DNA of 64,000 bases from Dromiciops gliroides (taxonomy: Eukaryota; Chordata; Mammalia; Microbiotheria; Microbiotheriidae): the NCBI RefSeq assembly GCF_019393635.1, contig NC_057863.1, forward strand, positions 573,942,284 through 574,006,283. The letters run 5' to 3'. A model generated the notes under the pieces. That model saw only the letters and a program-made list of their open reading frames with translations. It searched no databases and was not told where the DNA came from. Positions 1 through 11,906 of the stretch are shown here, in pieces. Position numbers and translations under genes: made by a program. Position 1 is the stretch's first letter. Each line of letters opens with the position of its first letter.

Positions 1-40
1 TATACCAGTGTCTTTAGAGAGGCAGCTTCTCTCTTTAGAC

Positions 41-190
41 ATTTATTAGCTGAGTGACCCTGGATGAGTAACTTAACCTCTGTCAGCTTCAGTTTCCTCA
101 TCTGTGAAATGGTATAATAATAAATATAATCTACCTCATAGGCTAATTGTGAAGATAAGGTGAAATTATATATATATATGATGCTATTTA
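41..190 (+). mobile_element. MIR
   Basis: GCTGAGTGACCCTGGATGAG, TTTCCTCATCTGTGAAATGG and CTACCTCATAGGCTAATTGT follow the MIR consensus. Confidence 0.8.
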
Positions 191-234
191 AATATTAGCT
201 ATATCTATTTAATAGTTGTAAAAAAAACCCCAAC

Positions 235-355
235 AAAATCTGAGTCTCAAAAAGTTGAAATATGTTACTTAGGGGCTCATAGCTAGTAAGTGTCAGAACC
301 AAGATTTGAACCCAGGTCTTCTGATGGTTCTTTCCACCATACTACTCTGCCTCTG
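235..355 (-). mobile_element. MIR CORE fragment
   Basis: GGCTCATAGCTAGTAAGTGT followed by GATTTGAACCCAGGTCTTCT. Confidence 0.7.
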
Positions 356-489
356 AATATACATATAATTATTCATCAGAACATTCAGTAAGTCAGTTGT
401 ATACAAAGTAAAGTAATGAAGGATGGAGTTTACAGGGCTACCTTTACATTATACTATCTTGAGTTAATAACCTTTCTTCTAAGAATTTA

Positions 490-645
490 AAGCATTTTTC
501 TGATATTATCTCATCGACTCTGAGAATACTTCTGAGTCCCCATTTTAGAGATGAAGAAACTAAGTCCCACATTTCAGTTGTTCTACGAGAAGCCCTGTGC
601 TTGAACTCTGCCTCGTAACACACTGTTTCCTGCCACACTATTCTT
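490..645 (-). mobile_element. MIR fragment
   Basis: GATATTATCTCATCGACTCT, then CATTTTAGAGATGAAGAAAC, then a weak CORE. Confidence 0.5.
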
Positions 646-944
646 AACCTCCTTACAGCTTCTCCATAGAACATTGCCTTCTTAATGACTCCAGTTATTT
701 TCTGAGACAGAAGCAAGCAAAGTCAAAGAGGATTCTTTCTGGAAGGATGCCCAAGATTGGATGAGGTAGGGAATTGAGAACTGTGTGGTTTAAGCTTACA
801 GTACTGTCCTTTGGCTGAAAGCAGAAATGGTGCATTCTAAAAAGACCTTTGATATTTATCTGGAACCATTCCAAGGATTTCCCCATGGGGGGAATAGATA
901 TGGAAAATTTCTTGTTGTACTGGAAGCTTAAGTAGGTCAGTATT

Positions 945-1130
945 TGCTCAAGTGAAACTGTAGGACCCAGAACTGCATACAAGGGACTTTGGAAATCATC
1001 TAGTCTTATGGTGCTCATTTTACTGCTGAGGAAACTGAGGTGTAGAAAGGAGAAGTGACTTGCCAAGCTCACCTAGACGGGGTCAGAGACAGGATTTAAA
1101 TCCTTTGACTCCAAATTCAGTAAACTATGC
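945..1130 (-). mobile_element. MIR-type SINE
   Basis: TGCTGAGGAAACTGAGGTGT, AGTGACTTGCCAAGCTCACC and TTAAATCCTTTGACTCCAAA. Confidence 0.7.
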
Positions 1131-1477
1131 TGTTCAACAAGTATTTTGGGGGTTCCTTCTGTAAGCGCAGACCGTGTATATTTTGGGAGCCCCAAACAAG
1201 GAAGGAAAAATGGTCTCTTCCCTCAAGGAACTCATAATTCAGTTAAGGGCAGGCAAAATCACATCATTTTGAGTCACATTTCATGTTGTCCAGAAGGGCC
1301 AAGGCCTTATAGTTTCTTCTACCATGTTTTACAGCAAATAGATGGACAATAGATAGGCAAGTGCCTTCCCTGAAAACATCTGTTAATCATTTCTAACTTA
1401 CCTAGTACATAACTTGTTTGTTTGTAGTTATTTGCTTGTCTGTTGCCTTTTTTTTTTTTTTTTTTGGTATCCTCAAT

Positions 1478-1540
1478 GCTTAGTACAATACCCGGCACAT
1501 AATAGGTGCTTACTAAATATTTTTTGACTGTCTGAGAGAG
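1478..1540 (+). mobile_element. L2 terminal fragment
   Basis: AATGCTTAGTACAATACCCG followed by TAGGTGCTTACTAAATATTT is the L2 terminus. A T19-21 run just upstream (from about 1449) interrupts the match. Confidence 0.55.
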
Positions 1541-1669
1541 GAAGCCAACAGGCATATTTCCTTTGTCAACTCACTCATCACCACTACAGAGGAGAAACAA
1601 ATGGGATTTTATTTCAATCAGGAACCAAATGCCAAGCACTCCAAAGACAATTTAGTTGAGTGGAGTAGG

Positions 1670-1805
1670 AATAACACTAGATTTCAAGTTGGAAGATCTG
1701 AGCTTGAATTCTGACCCTGCAAATGACTACTTGTGTGACCCTGAGCTCCCCTTTGAACTTCAGTTTCATTATCTGTAAATGAGAGGATTGGACTAGATCA
1801 ATCAA
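1670..1805 (+). mobile_element. MIR
   Basis: TTGTGTGACCCTGAGCTCCC and CATTATCTGTAAATGAGAGG are MIR landmarks. Confidence 0.7.
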
Positions 1806-1844
1806 TTAGTTAAAAACAGGTAGTATATACTTACTATCTCCCCC

Positions 1845-1995
1845 AGGCCTGATGCTGGAAGATGGGGATACCAAAAAGAGGCAAAAATTACAAAAGCACT
1901 TCCTGCCCTCAATAGGTACACATAAGGTAGAGAATGGAAGGAAGGAAACAGAGTAAAAGCTTCAAGGGGCCAGAGTGGGGATCATGAAAGACCTC
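1845..1995 (-). mobile_element. L2 3' fragment
   Basis: GATGGGGATACCAAAAAGAG followed by CCTGCCCTCAATAGGTACAC is reversed L2 3' sequence. A similar scrap lies at about 1180-1275. Confidence 0.45.
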
Positions 1996-1999
1996 CTTG

Positions 2000-2760
2000 C
2001 AGGTCATCTCCAGGCTCCCTACTAAACTCCAAATCCTGTGGTCCTAGAAGCAGATATTTGGCTCTAGCAGAAGATCAGAAAGGTTATATTACTGTCAGAT
2101 TTTCTTACCTCCAGTCTAGGAGCGGTCTGGCTCTGAAAACATCAGATTTCATGGCAACACAAGGCAGATCCTTTCAGACAGCCCCACCACCAGAAGGCTT
2201 CGTAGCCTGACAGCTGTGAATGGTATTTTGGTATAACTTGAGTTATGCGAGCTTCCACAGATTTCATGGGTAGAGAGGAGAAAGGTACTTTAAGTCACAT
2301 CAGCTACTGAAGGACATTTGAGAAGAAATCTTAATAGTTGGTGCACCATGACCTAGATTCCAGATTGTATGAGGCACCTAAGGAAAGAAAATTCTTTAAG
2401 AGTTGGTAAAAGAGTGGTAAGCCAGGTCAAATGGCTAGAAAGGAAAGGACATCAGAAAGCTGAGGTTAACAATGGACTGATAGTTAAGGGGAAGCTAGCT
2501 CACAACTGAGGCCTTTGTAGATACTGGCTAACTACATCTTGGCCATGAGTATTGTGAATACTTATTATCTTCTACTTAGGATTTCCAGACCAAACCAGAG
2601 CCTTATATGACCCCTTTCTAGACCCGTAGGACAAGAATAGGCATCAACATGAAAATATCCTTTAAAGAGTATTTCAAGTTAGAAATTGAGGAAATAAGAG
2701 GAAAATAGAAATAAGAAACAGAAAATAGAAGATAAAAATTAATACCAAGGCCTTTCCATT
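2000..2760. other. No recognisable gene or repeat
   Basis: Unique-looking AT-rich DNA, ending in a GAAAATAGAAATAAGAAACAG-like purine tract near 2700-2735. No open frame of interest. Confidence 0.5.
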
Positions 2761-2814
2761 ATGCATAGAGTTAACATATACTGGGCGTCCTAGGGAGTTG
2801 CATTCCAACAAGCT

Positions 2815-3122
2815 CTGGGCATTTTCTTTGGCTGTCCACCATTCCTGGACCACTCTTCCTGCTCCACTCTAATTAGTGACCTCCCTGACTCCCTAAAGCC
2901 TCACCTCCTACAAGAAGTCTTCCCCAACCCCTCTTAATTCCAGTGCCTTCCCTCTGTTAACCATTTCCTATTTATCCTGTAAAAAGCTTGCTTTGTATAG
3001 ATTGCTTACATGTTGACTCCCCTCATTAGATTGTAAGTTCCTTGAGGGCTGGAACTGTCTTTTGCCTCATTTTGTATCTCCAGTGCTTAGCATAGTACCT
3101 GACATATGGTAGGAAGCTAAAG
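2815..3122 (+). mobile_element. L2 3' end
   Basis: CTCCTACAAGAAGTCTTCCC, then TTAGATTGTAAGTTCCTTGA, then TGTATCTCCAGTGCTTAGCA follow the L2 3' end. Confidence 0.75.
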
Positions 3123-3309
3123 GGTTACCTACCTGATTTCAAGAATCCTGGAGAAATCCAAGGGCCCATTGCATGCTTCTCCATGATGGAACACACCTCC
3201 AAGAATGACTTACATGAAAAGTATCAGCTACTCAGGGAGGGACTTGGTACGTAAGCTTGGTTGAATGATGTTAATTAATATAGCACATAATAAGAAAGGG
3301 ACATCTTGA

Positions 3310-3500
3310 AAGGCATGGTGGGTGATAGAAAGAACATAGTTTTTGGTACCAGTTTTGATACCTGCTAACAGTATGATCTAATCACTTAGCCTTTTTGAGG
3401 CTCAGTTTCTTCCTTTGTAAAATGGAAATAACATCAATTTCACAATTTTATCTCACATGATTATTCTAGAGACCATGCTATATAAACATCACCTATTGCT
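3310..3500 (+). mobile_element. MIR
   Basis: GAGGCTCAGTTTCTTCCTTT followed by GTAAAATGGAAATAACATCA. Confidence 0.75.
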
Positions 3501-3639
3501 ATTGAGATTTAACAGAAGAGTGAAAGCAAAAAAATTCTTAATTTTGGCTCCCAAGGCCTTCTTTTCTACAACACACCAACATATCATTTTATTATCCATT
3601 TGTTTTTCAATGAATTAAAATTTGCTTCTCCATTATAAT

Positions 3640-4490
3640 TTCAATAAAGGGATGGATATAAACACCAAGCAGGTTGAAGGTATTGTTTGTCTCCACTTTT
3701 GTCCTCAGATGATTTCTTCTTCAGCTCCAGTGGTACACACATAGAATTGGTGGTGGATGTCGTTGAAGGTCCTCAGTCTGGGAGACGTGGCACCAGCTGT
3801 TGGGAATTCTGCTGTGGCCAGAGTGTCTTTCTTCTCAGCCCTGAGAATTGACCCAGTGGTTTTGCATTAAAAGCACACCCATATCCCTGAAGGAAGCCAG
3901 TTGGGCCAAAACAGTGGAATGTTTTCATGGCTGTAACATGAGTCAATTTTGAAACAAATGGCGATGAAGTCAGTGGTTTATCTTCTCCCAGGGCTGGAAG
4001 CCGTAATGCTGTTCTGTGCTTAGAAGTTTAATGGGTGTACAACAGGGCAGAACATTCTTGTATTACGAGGTACGGACTGTTCTATCTGATGGCCAGCAGG
4101 ACAAGCTGACATCCCATTGACAAGCCATGTTATGAGAAAAAGGAGACTAGCTGAGAATAAGGGACTGGACAGACAGAGAAAAGTGCCACCAAGCTCTTCG
4201 GATGGTCATGAAGGCTGTCGCCTTCAACACCACAGTGGTCAGGCCCTGCTTCCTCGCTGTGCTGCTGAGCTTTAAAGGGAAAACAGCAGAGGTGGCATTT
4301 CATCTGGAAGCTGTAGAACTGTGCCTGGCATTTGGCAAGGTCACAGCCAGTCTTGTGAGGGTAAGGCAACACAAGTAGATTTTTGAGGGACTGCTCCTAT
4401 TTCTACCACCTACAAAGCGATTTCCTTACAGCATCCCCATGAGAGGAGCTGGCCGGACAAGTATGGATGTCCCTAGGTGGTAAGCCCAGA
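3640..4490. other. Unique block, no gene recognised
   Basis: Non-repetitive, moderately GC-rich sequence. A short minus-strand frame at 4130-4372 has no recognisable domain. Candidate non-coding conserved DNA only. Confidence 0.5.
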
Positions 4491-4494
4491 AGAC

Positions 4495-4600
4495 ACTGTC
4501 TCAGGGTGCTAAAGATCTTGTCTCTCATCACACAGCTAGTTAAGTAGCAGAGTTAAGACTCAAACCTAAGTTCAAATGCTTGGTCCAGCATGCCAGATGA
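4495..4600 (-). mobile_element. MIR CORE fragment
   Basis: TCACACAGCTAGTTAAGTAG then AGACTCAAACCTAAGTTCAA. Confidence 0.6.
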
Positions 4601-4769
4601 AATAAACAAAGCTGTCTTTCTTCTTTTTTGTGTATATTTTAAACAATATGTTTTCAAGAGGTTGTTTTTAAAATGAATAGTAGTGCTTCTGATGGGGTAG
4701 CAATAACTTATTATATGCTGGACAATTGCATTACAACTGCATTGCCTTATGGGGATTTGTCATGTGGTA

Positions 4770-5035
4770 ATTAAAAATATATTTTATTGAAATATTTTGA
4801 CTTTACATCACAGTTATTTCTGAGGGGAAAAAAAAGCTCCACCCTCCTTTTCCAGACTGAACTAAGATAAAGAAAAACAACCATGGACACTGTATCTGAC
4901 AGAATGTTATATGTAACATTCTGTCCTAATAGCCACTTTACCTCTCTGATGTGAACAAGGAGGTAGGTTTCATTATTTGTTCTGTGGAACCTTGATTGGC
5001 TTTTCAGTTACTCAGAATTTGATGTCCTTTTAGTA
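4770..5035 (-). mobile_element. Old L1 3'UTR fragment
   Basis: It shares the GGAACCTTGATTGGCTTTTC block and the flanking AGTTACTCAGAATTTGATGT text with the 8.1 kb and 14.7 kb fragments. Confidence 0.45.
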
Positions 5036-5109
5036 CTTTTTTTTTTTTAATGTTGTTGAAGCCACTGAGAGGCCACGCAATGAGTTTAGACTTTTTTTTT
5101 TGATTGATA

Positions 5110-5345
5110 GGCAGTGTGGTATTGTGGGTAATGTACTGAACTTGGAGTCAGGAGGCTTCAGTGCCAATCCAGTCTCAGAAACTTGCCTTGTTTGCTTATA
5201 AACAAGGCTCCCAGTTTTTCTCTCTTGCAAGTGAATTTAATAATACCCATCCTGACTACCTCACGGTTTATTTTGAGGAAAACACTTTCCAAACTATGAA
5301 TCTTTCTATTATTGTCAGTTGTTATGAAAGCATTATGTAAATATC
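5110..5345 (+). mobile_element. MIR-type SINE
   Basis: GTAATGTACTGAACTTGGAG to TTTGAGGAAAACACTTTCCA follows MIR head, CORE and tail in order. Confidence 0.6.
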
Positions 5346-5436
5346 AGTTATTATAATATCTCAGATACCTCTCAAAGACATTTTTAAACTTTTAAATGCA
5401 TCACCTTGTATTGTTTCTTGCATGTAGCAAGATCAT

Positions 5437-5644
5437 TATTGTTGTTCAGTTGTGTCTAACTCTTTGTGACCCCATTTGGGGTTTTCTTGGCAAAGATACT
5501 GGAGTGGTTTGCCGTTTAATTCTCCTGTTCATTTTGCAGATGAGGAAATTGAGGCAAACAGGGTTAAATGACTTGCCCAGGGTCACGAAATTAGTGTCTG
5601 AGGCCAGGCCTAGCATTGCATCTACTTTGCCAACTAGCTGTTCC
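5437..5644 (-). mobile_element. BovB/RTE-tailed CORE-SINE
   Basis: The tail on the plus strand reads TGTTGTTCAGTTGTGTCTAA, then ACTGGAGTGGTTTGCCGTTT, then CORE. The duplication TAGYAAGATCAT lies at 5425 and 5645. Confidence 0.85.
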
Positions 5645-5656
5645 TAGTAAGATCAT

Positions 5657-5855
5657 AGGATCACAGGGCGTGAAAGGACTTTAGAGACTATTGATTTCTA
5701 CCCTTTGATTTTATACCTAAGGAAACTGAGGCACACTGAGATTAAGTGACTTTCCCAGGGTCACACAGATGACAAGTATGTGAAGTGAGATTTGAATCTA
5801 GGTCTTCCTGATTTAATGTGCAGCCTTCTATCTACTATGCCATGCTGCCATCAGA
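5657..5855 (-). mobile_element. MIR-type CORE-SINE
   Basis: TGAAAGGACTTTAGAGACTA, AAGGAAACTGAGGCACACTG, then TTCCCAGGGTCACACAGATG and a head end ACTATGCCATGCTGCC. Confidence 0.8.
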
Positions 5856-5859
5856 TAAA

Positions 5860-6750
5860 TAAATATTAAATGCTGATGATGATAATAATAAAAATTCAGG
5901 TCTTTCAAAAGGTCATTCATTTTGTCAACATTATACTCCCTTCACCAGCTTAACAGATGAGCTACTTGAATTGATGTGGCCACAAAAGGCCTCTAAAACT
6001 TAACCAAACTCTCCCTCTGTCATATAGCTCCTATCTACAGCATTTTCCCAGCCTGATGGAGTCTTCTATGGTCTGGGCTAGAATGCTGAGCATTGCTTGG
6101 ATGATGAAGGCTCCAAGTAGAACTTAACTGTTGATATTAGAATGATAGTATTTTTCTGCTAGAAACTGAAGTGCACAGAGCCTAAAGAATATTGAAATCT
6201 GGCCTCACTTTCAGCTTTGTTCTCACTTAGTATATGCCAAATGACACCATCGCTCGCTCACTCACTGATGATGGAAAAAGGCCCTGTCAGTGGCATAGAA
6301 GACCTGTGTCAAGTACTCAATTAGGGGGAAGCTCCTGCTTCCACTTAATGGAATGTATATGGGTAGGGCCCATGGAACAAGGTGTTATGTTTCTTCAGAG
6401 ATGGATTAGAGACGGTATTTCAATTTTCATAAAGAATGCATGTCTGTCACTTTTGTTGTCATTTATTTTTAGCCACTGAAAGTGCGAGGAAACATGGTCT
6501 AGTGAGCTGAGTAGAAGGCCGACGGTTAGACTTAAAGACACTCCTCTTAAAGCTATCACTGACATTCCGTGTTACTAGACAAGTTGCTGGCTTACACAAA
6601 GATCTATTTTTTAATTCGTGTGGAAAAAAAAACAAACCCAAAATTGAAGATTAAGCAATTTGCTCTCTATGAGGTACGGATGACAGGAGTGAAAATCAAT
6701 CAATCGCTGGATCCAAAAATAATTTTCTTGGTGTTTACTATATTCCTATT
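5860..6750. other. No recognisable gene or repeat
   Basis: Unique AT-rich sequence with short chance frames only. Confidence 0.5.
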
Positions 6751-6759
6751 AGAAACTAC

Positions 6760-6850
6760 TATTTTTCAGGCATTGTGCTAAGCATTGGGGATACAAAGAA
6801 AAAGCTGAAACAGAGCCTTCAAGTTTACATTTTAATGGTAGACACAAGAT
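6760..6850 (-). mobile_element. L2 3' fragment
   Basis: CATTGTGCTAAGCATTGGGG followed by ATACAAAGAAAAAGCTGAAA is reversed L2 3' sequence. Confidence 0.55.
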
Positions 6851-7065
6851 GTATATACATATATGTGTGTATATGTGTGCATATATTTCACATACATATA
6901 TTCCATACGTACATATACGCACATATACATTCTTTTTCTTTTTTAATTAATTTTTTAAAATGTTTGTTTTGTTTTAAAATTTTAAAATTTGACTTTTTAC
7001 ACATATATACATTCTAATGGACACAATATATATATATATATATGCACATATATGTATATGTACAA
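6850..7065. repeat. AT/GT-rich low-complexity tract
   Basis: Impure (TATACATA)n at 6850-6925 and (TA)n at 7026-7042, with a T/A-rich middle. It is not a gene. Confidence 0.8.
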
Positions 7066-7624
7066 ACAAAATACACAGTAGATAGAAAGTAGACCTAGAG
7101 GTGAAGGCTTTAATTGCTTTAAATCTCCATAATGAAAAGTGCTGAACAAAAACACTGTGTTAGAATTGGACTTGCCATATAGATTGAAAACATACTTCTC
7201 CCTGCCGGGCAACTCTGGCTTGTTATTGTCTTGTGAAACTGGTGATTATAGTTATGAACTCAAAGCATCTGAACCAAAGGAAGAAAGAAAAGAGCTTTGA
7301 TTCATCCACAGAACAACTTTTAGCCCTTTTGCTGGGGCTATATTTTAACTTACAGTCGTCAATCATATAACCCAGAACTGTCATGAGTGTATGTGTGGCC
7401 AGGAGAGCTTGGTTGAAGAAGCTGGTATCCTATGGGTCCAAATGGCTTGGGATGCCAATACTTTGCTTACTGGGATTCTATAGAACCCTTAGGAAGAAAA
7501 AAATAAAAGGAAACAGAAAAAGAGACAAGTTTGTCTACAATACAAAACCTGATCAAGTCAACCCTGCCAAATTTTATCTAGGATTATAAAGAGTTGGAAC
7601 CAAATTATATGGTTGTCATTATTA

Positions 7625-7795
7625 CTATTATCTTACCTTCAAATTTTAAAACATCTTTTGCTTTTCAAGGCATGTTCACACATCTTATCTTGTTTTAGTC
7701 TTGTTTGAATAGTGTGAAGCAGACAGGGCAGAAATCATCCCTGTTTTACAAATGAGGAAATAAAGCAGAGGAAGGCCTGAGGTTACACAGGAACA
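7625..7795 (-). mobile_element. THER/MIR-type SINE, partial
   Basis: TTCACACATCTTATCTTGTT and TGTTTTACAAATGAGGAAAT in reversed order. Confidence 0.6.
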
Positions 7796-7796
7796 T

Positions 7797-7925
7797 AAAT
7801 TCAGAGATGGGGAAGACCATAGAGGTCATCTATTTCAAGCCCATCATTTTTTTGGTTTGTTTTTAAACAAATGAGAAAACAGATGCCTAGAGAGATTAAA
7901 TAACTTGTCTAAAGTTCGTGAAACA
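7797..7925 (-). mobile_element. MIR-type CORE-SINE fragment
   Basis: GAAGACCATAGAGGTCATCT, AAACAAATGAGAAAACAGAT, AGATTAAATAACTTGTCTAA. Confidence 0.6.
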
Positions 7926-8095
7926 TTTAATTACTTTTTTTCTTTTCATAACTGAGTAATAATAATATGTACTATTGCTCATGGATGATAATGACTGAGG
8001 AAAAAGAAAGTATTTTTTCTCCTCACAATTCACATGTTTCTTGGTGTTAATGAAGAATCCTGAGTTGTTTCTTATTTTTTTTTTTGCAGAAAAAA

Positions 8096-8445
8096 GTAAT
8101 ATTAATTTTTTAAAAAGATATTTGATTTTTTGTCTTTAAATCACAATCATTTTCACCCTGTCTCTCCCTCCCTCTACCAGTAAAGCTTTCATTGTAATAT
8201 AAGAAAACAATTGAGCAAAAAATATTTAATACAGAGACTGATAATATATAATACATATAGCATTCTGGGACCTTCATTGGTTTTTCTATTACTCAGCATT
8301 CAACTTTTATAGATCCTTTCATTTATATTGTTGAGTTGTTGTGTATATCCTTCTCTTGGAACTTCTTATTTTGTTTCTTCATTAGAACATACAAATCTTT
8401 GCAAATTTCTCTGAATTCCTCAGATAAGTAATATTTCCATGAACT
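8096..8445 (-). mobile_element. Old L1 3'UTR fragment
   Basis: Antisense L1 3'UTR with the C/T-rich block near 8160 and the shared GGGACCTTCATTGGTTTTTC motif near 8268. It belongs to the same older family as 4770-5035 and 14505-15250. Confidence 0.5.
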
Positions 8446-8649
8446 ATTTCAACTAAACAACACACTTATTCATTTTCATAGATTATAGAAACCACATATA
8501 AGAAAGTATAGACTTTCTTCTTATTATTATAGAAGAATTATATAATGTTATAGATTTTTATAATATATCATATAATCATATAAAAATGCATTTATACATA
8601 ATTATATCCAATGTATCGTATATTAAATATTATTGTATTAATTACACCA

Positions 8650-8741
8650 TTATATTATATTATATTATATTATATTATATTATATTATATTATATTATAT
8701 TATATTATATTATATTATATTATATTATATTATATTATATT
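8650..8741. repeat. (TTATA)n pentanucleotide array
   Basis: About 18 near-perfect pentamers make 92 bp. The array lies just before a MIR-type tail (CACAGAATCATGGATTTAGA). Confidence 0.95.
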
Positions 8742-8847
8742 CACAGAATCATGGATTTAGAGCTTGGAGGGAACTTAGAGGATATTTACTTAATCCTCTC
8801 ATTCACTGTGAACATTTACATCTTGGAAATTGGCCAAGATTACACAT

Positions 8848-9010
8848 TGGGACTTGATTTATTGTTTTATTAATTATCTAGACTTAAGAAAGTGATGGGG
8901 AAAATGTTCATAGAGTAGATTAAAATTTAAAAGTGTGTTGAGTGCACATGTTTTTTTTTTTTTTAGTAGGTTGCTAAACATTTACCAACATAACCCTGCC
9001 TAAAGGGTTG
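8848..9010 (+). repeat. Unclassified interspersed repeat U1, copy 1
   Basis: It shares TTGTTTTATTAATTATCTAG, ACTTAAGAAAGTGATGG, an internal T run and TTGCTAAACATTTACCAACA with 15880-16035 and 34468-34640, in the same order. I do not recognise the family. Confidence 0.6.
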
Positions 9011-9194
9011 AGTGACTTGTCCGATGTTGCACAGGAGCAAGTAAAAGAGTTGAGATTAGTACTAACTCCAAATCTGGTGCTCCTTTCACCATATCATACA
9101 GAAACAAAGCTATTTGACAATTCTGTTCCCCATTGTATATGTTGTAAAAATCACGTATCTCTAGTATTTACAAAGAAAATAACATTTAAAAATA

Positions 9195-10037
9195 ATTTTT
9201 AATTATTAAACATCTATTTTTTCCTCCCTTCTGACTCCCTCCAACCACTGAAAAAAAGAAAGAAAAAGAAAAACATTACATTTTTAAAAAAGAACCCTTG
9301 TATAATAGAAGTATAATCAAGCAAAACAAATATCTTCATTGGCTATACCCCAAAATGTGTTTTTCATTCTAAATATTTGTCCATTATCTTTCTCTCACGA
9401 GGAAGTCAGGATTCTTTTTCTTCAGTCCTCTGGAATCATGGTAGATCATTTCATTGATTTAGAATTCTTGTCTTTCATAATTGTTCATTTTTTATAGAAA
9501 CTCTTCTCCTGGTTCTGTCCACTTTACATGGCATCACTTCACACAAGTCTTCCCAAGTTTTTCTGAAACTTTCTTCATTTCTTTCCACACAATAACATTC
9601 TATCACAACTATATGCCATAATTTGTTCAGCCTTTCCCTAATTGATGGACCCCTCCTTAACCTGAAGTTCTTTGCCCTTATAAAAAAGAGCTGTTATAAA
9701 TATTTTTGTCCTTATAGGTCTTTTTTCTCTTTGATCTCTTTGGGAAATAGGCCAACTAGTGGTATCTTTGGGTCAAAGGACATGTACAGTTTAGTAATTT
9801 ATGGGGCATAGAGCCAAATTATTTTTTAGAATGGCTGAACCAATTCATAGTTTCACCAATTTTCCAATCCACCAGTGTATCAATGTTCCTGTTATCCTAC
9901 AGCTCCTCCAAAATTTGTCAGTTTTCTTTTCCTCCCTAAATCTGTCAATTTGATGAGTGTGAGATAGAACCTCAGAGTTGCTTTAATTCACATTTAATTC
10001 TCTTTGATATGGAGAATTTTTTTTCATATGTCTTTTT
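9195..10037 (-). mobile_element. L1 3' end (3'UTR and ORF2 C-terminus), lower part
   Basis: Read in antisense, this matches the familiar marsupial L1 3' sequence: C/T-rich 3'UTR near 9200, then the stretch around CCTAATTGATGGACCCCTCC and GGTCAAAGGACATGTACAG at 9640-9800. The element continues beyond a nested SINE at 10038-10279. The plus-strand L1 3' end at 17.9-18.6 kb is its reverse-orientation counterpart. Confidence 0.8.
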
Positions 10038-10279
10038 TGTTGTTGTTGAGCTGTTTCAGTTGTGTCTGACTTTTTGTGACCCCATTTGGGGTTTTCTTGA
10101 CAAAACTACTAAAAAGGTTTGCCATTTCCTTCTCTAGCTCATTTTATAGATGAGGAACTGAGACAAACAGGGTTAAGTGACTTGTCCAGGATCATATAGC
10201 TAGTAACTGAGTCCAGATTTGAAGTCAGATCCTCCTGATTCTATGGCAGGTACTCTATCTATTGCATCATCTAGTTGCC
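10038..10279 (-). mobile_element. BovB/RTE-tailed CORE-SINE nested in L1
   Basis: Complete copy from (TTG)n tail to the tRNA-like head end. TTCATAT flanks both sides as a short duplication. Confidence 0.85.
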
Positions 10280-11540
10280 TTCATATAGCTTTAGACAGAT
10301 TTTTCCCCCTTGAGAACTACCTATTCATATACTTAGACCATTTATTTATTGAGAAAATCTTTTTCTTATAAATTCCTATCAGTTCCCTATGTACCTTGAA
10401 AGTGAGATCTTTATTAAGAAAAACTTGCTACAAAATTTTTTTTTTGCCAATTTGTTGTTTTCTTTCTAATCTGTATTGGATTGGTTGTGCAAACCCTTTT
10501 TAATTTTATCTAATCAAAATTGTCAATTTTATCTTTTATTGTCCTCTTTATCCTTTGCTTGGTCATGAACTTTCCCAACCATATATCTGAAAGGTAACTT
10601 CTTCCTTTTCCCTTTAATTTGTTTATAATGTGACCTTTCATATCCAGGTCATGTATCTATTTGGAGCTTATCTTGGTATAAAGCACAAGATGTTGGTCTA
10701 TACCTAATTTCTGCCATATTGCTGTCCAGTTTTTACAGCAATTAAAAAAAAAATCAGATGGTGAGTCTTTACCGTAGTAACTAAAGTTTTGGAGTTTGTT
10801 ATTAAAGTACTAGGTTGTTTGATTCCCAATGTTGCATGCCTAATCTTTTCCATTGTTTGATTTCTCTATTTTAAAATTAGCATTAAATTGCTTTGAGAAT
10901 TAGGATGGAGATGTGGTACTGCTATGCCCCCTTCTTTCCCATGTATTTTCATTATTTCTCTTGAGATTATTGACCTTTTTTCCCCTTCCCCATGAATTTC
11001 ATTATGTTTTCTAATTCTACAAAGTAATACTTGGTGGTTTAATTGGTATCACACCGAATAAGTAAATTAATATGGGAAGCATTCTCATTTTTATAATATT
11101 GGCTAGGCCTACCCAAGAGCAGTTGATATTTCTTCAATTGTTTAGGACTTTATTTCTTCACACAATATTTAATAGTTGTAGTCATATAATTCTTATATGT
11201 TTCTTGGTAGGTAGACTCCTGAGTATATTATACATTCTATAGTTAATGGAACTTCTCTTTCTTGCTATTCCTGCTATATTTTATTGGTATTATAAAGTGA
11301 TGATAATTGTTTGTGTAGATTTATTTTGTACCCTGCACCTTTGCTGAAGTTGTTTCTTTAGTTGATTTCCTAGGGTGTACCATCATCTGGAAAAAAGTGA
11401 TAATTTTGTTTCTTCTTTACCTATGTGTATTTTCTCAATTCCTTTTTTCTTTTCTAATTGCTATAGCCATAATTTCTATGCCAAATAGAAGTGGTGACAA
11501 TGGACATCTTTGCTTACAGCTAGGTAAATCAGGAAAACTT
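10280..11540 (-). mobile_element. L1 ORF2 C-terminal region, upper part
   Basis: This continues the L1 antisense sequence after the nested SINE, with landmarks such as the GTTGGTCTATACCTAATTTC block near 10690 and the AGTGGTGACAATGGACATC block near 11490. The latter corresponds to antisense of the reverse transcriptase catalytic neighbourhood. The match stops abruptly at about 11540, where L2 sequence begins, so the insertion is 5'-truncated. Confidence 0.8.
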
Positions 11541-11810
11541 CACATGGCATGTAGGGCTTCATCTGAGTCTTCAAGGAAACCAGGGATTGTAAGAGATAGA
11601 AGTGAGGTGGGGGGAGGTCATTGCAGGCATGGGGGACATCCAGTGCAAATATATGAAGAAAGGAGATGGAAGAACATAGGTGGGGAACTCCAAGTATGCC
11701 AGGATGGCTAGATCAAAAGTTCATAGAGTCTGGTAAGATATAAGAAGAGTAAAAAGGCAAGAAGGGGCCAGGTTGGGAAGATTATTACTTAAATAATTTA
11801 GGAATCTGTG
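11541..11810 (-). mobile_element. L2 fragment, decayed
   Basis: GTCTTCAAGGAAACCAGGGA, GCATGGGGGACATCCAGTGC and AAGGGGCCAGGTTGGGAAGA are reversed L2 landmarks in the right order. It abuts the truncated L1 at 11540. Confidence 0.6.
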
Positions 11811-11906
11811 ATTTTGTTTGCCTGAGAATTGTACCTCCTTGATTGACACAGATGACAACTTCTCTTCACCTTTTTGAGTTGCTGTTGACCTCTAGAGAGC
11901 TGCTCC

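Noticed and set aside
6775-7212. Frames rich in Tyr/Ile/His on both strands
   Set aside because: Low-complexity (TATACATA)n sequence.
8586-8873. 95-codon frame rich in Tyr-Ile-Leu
   Set aside because: Translation of the TTATA array.
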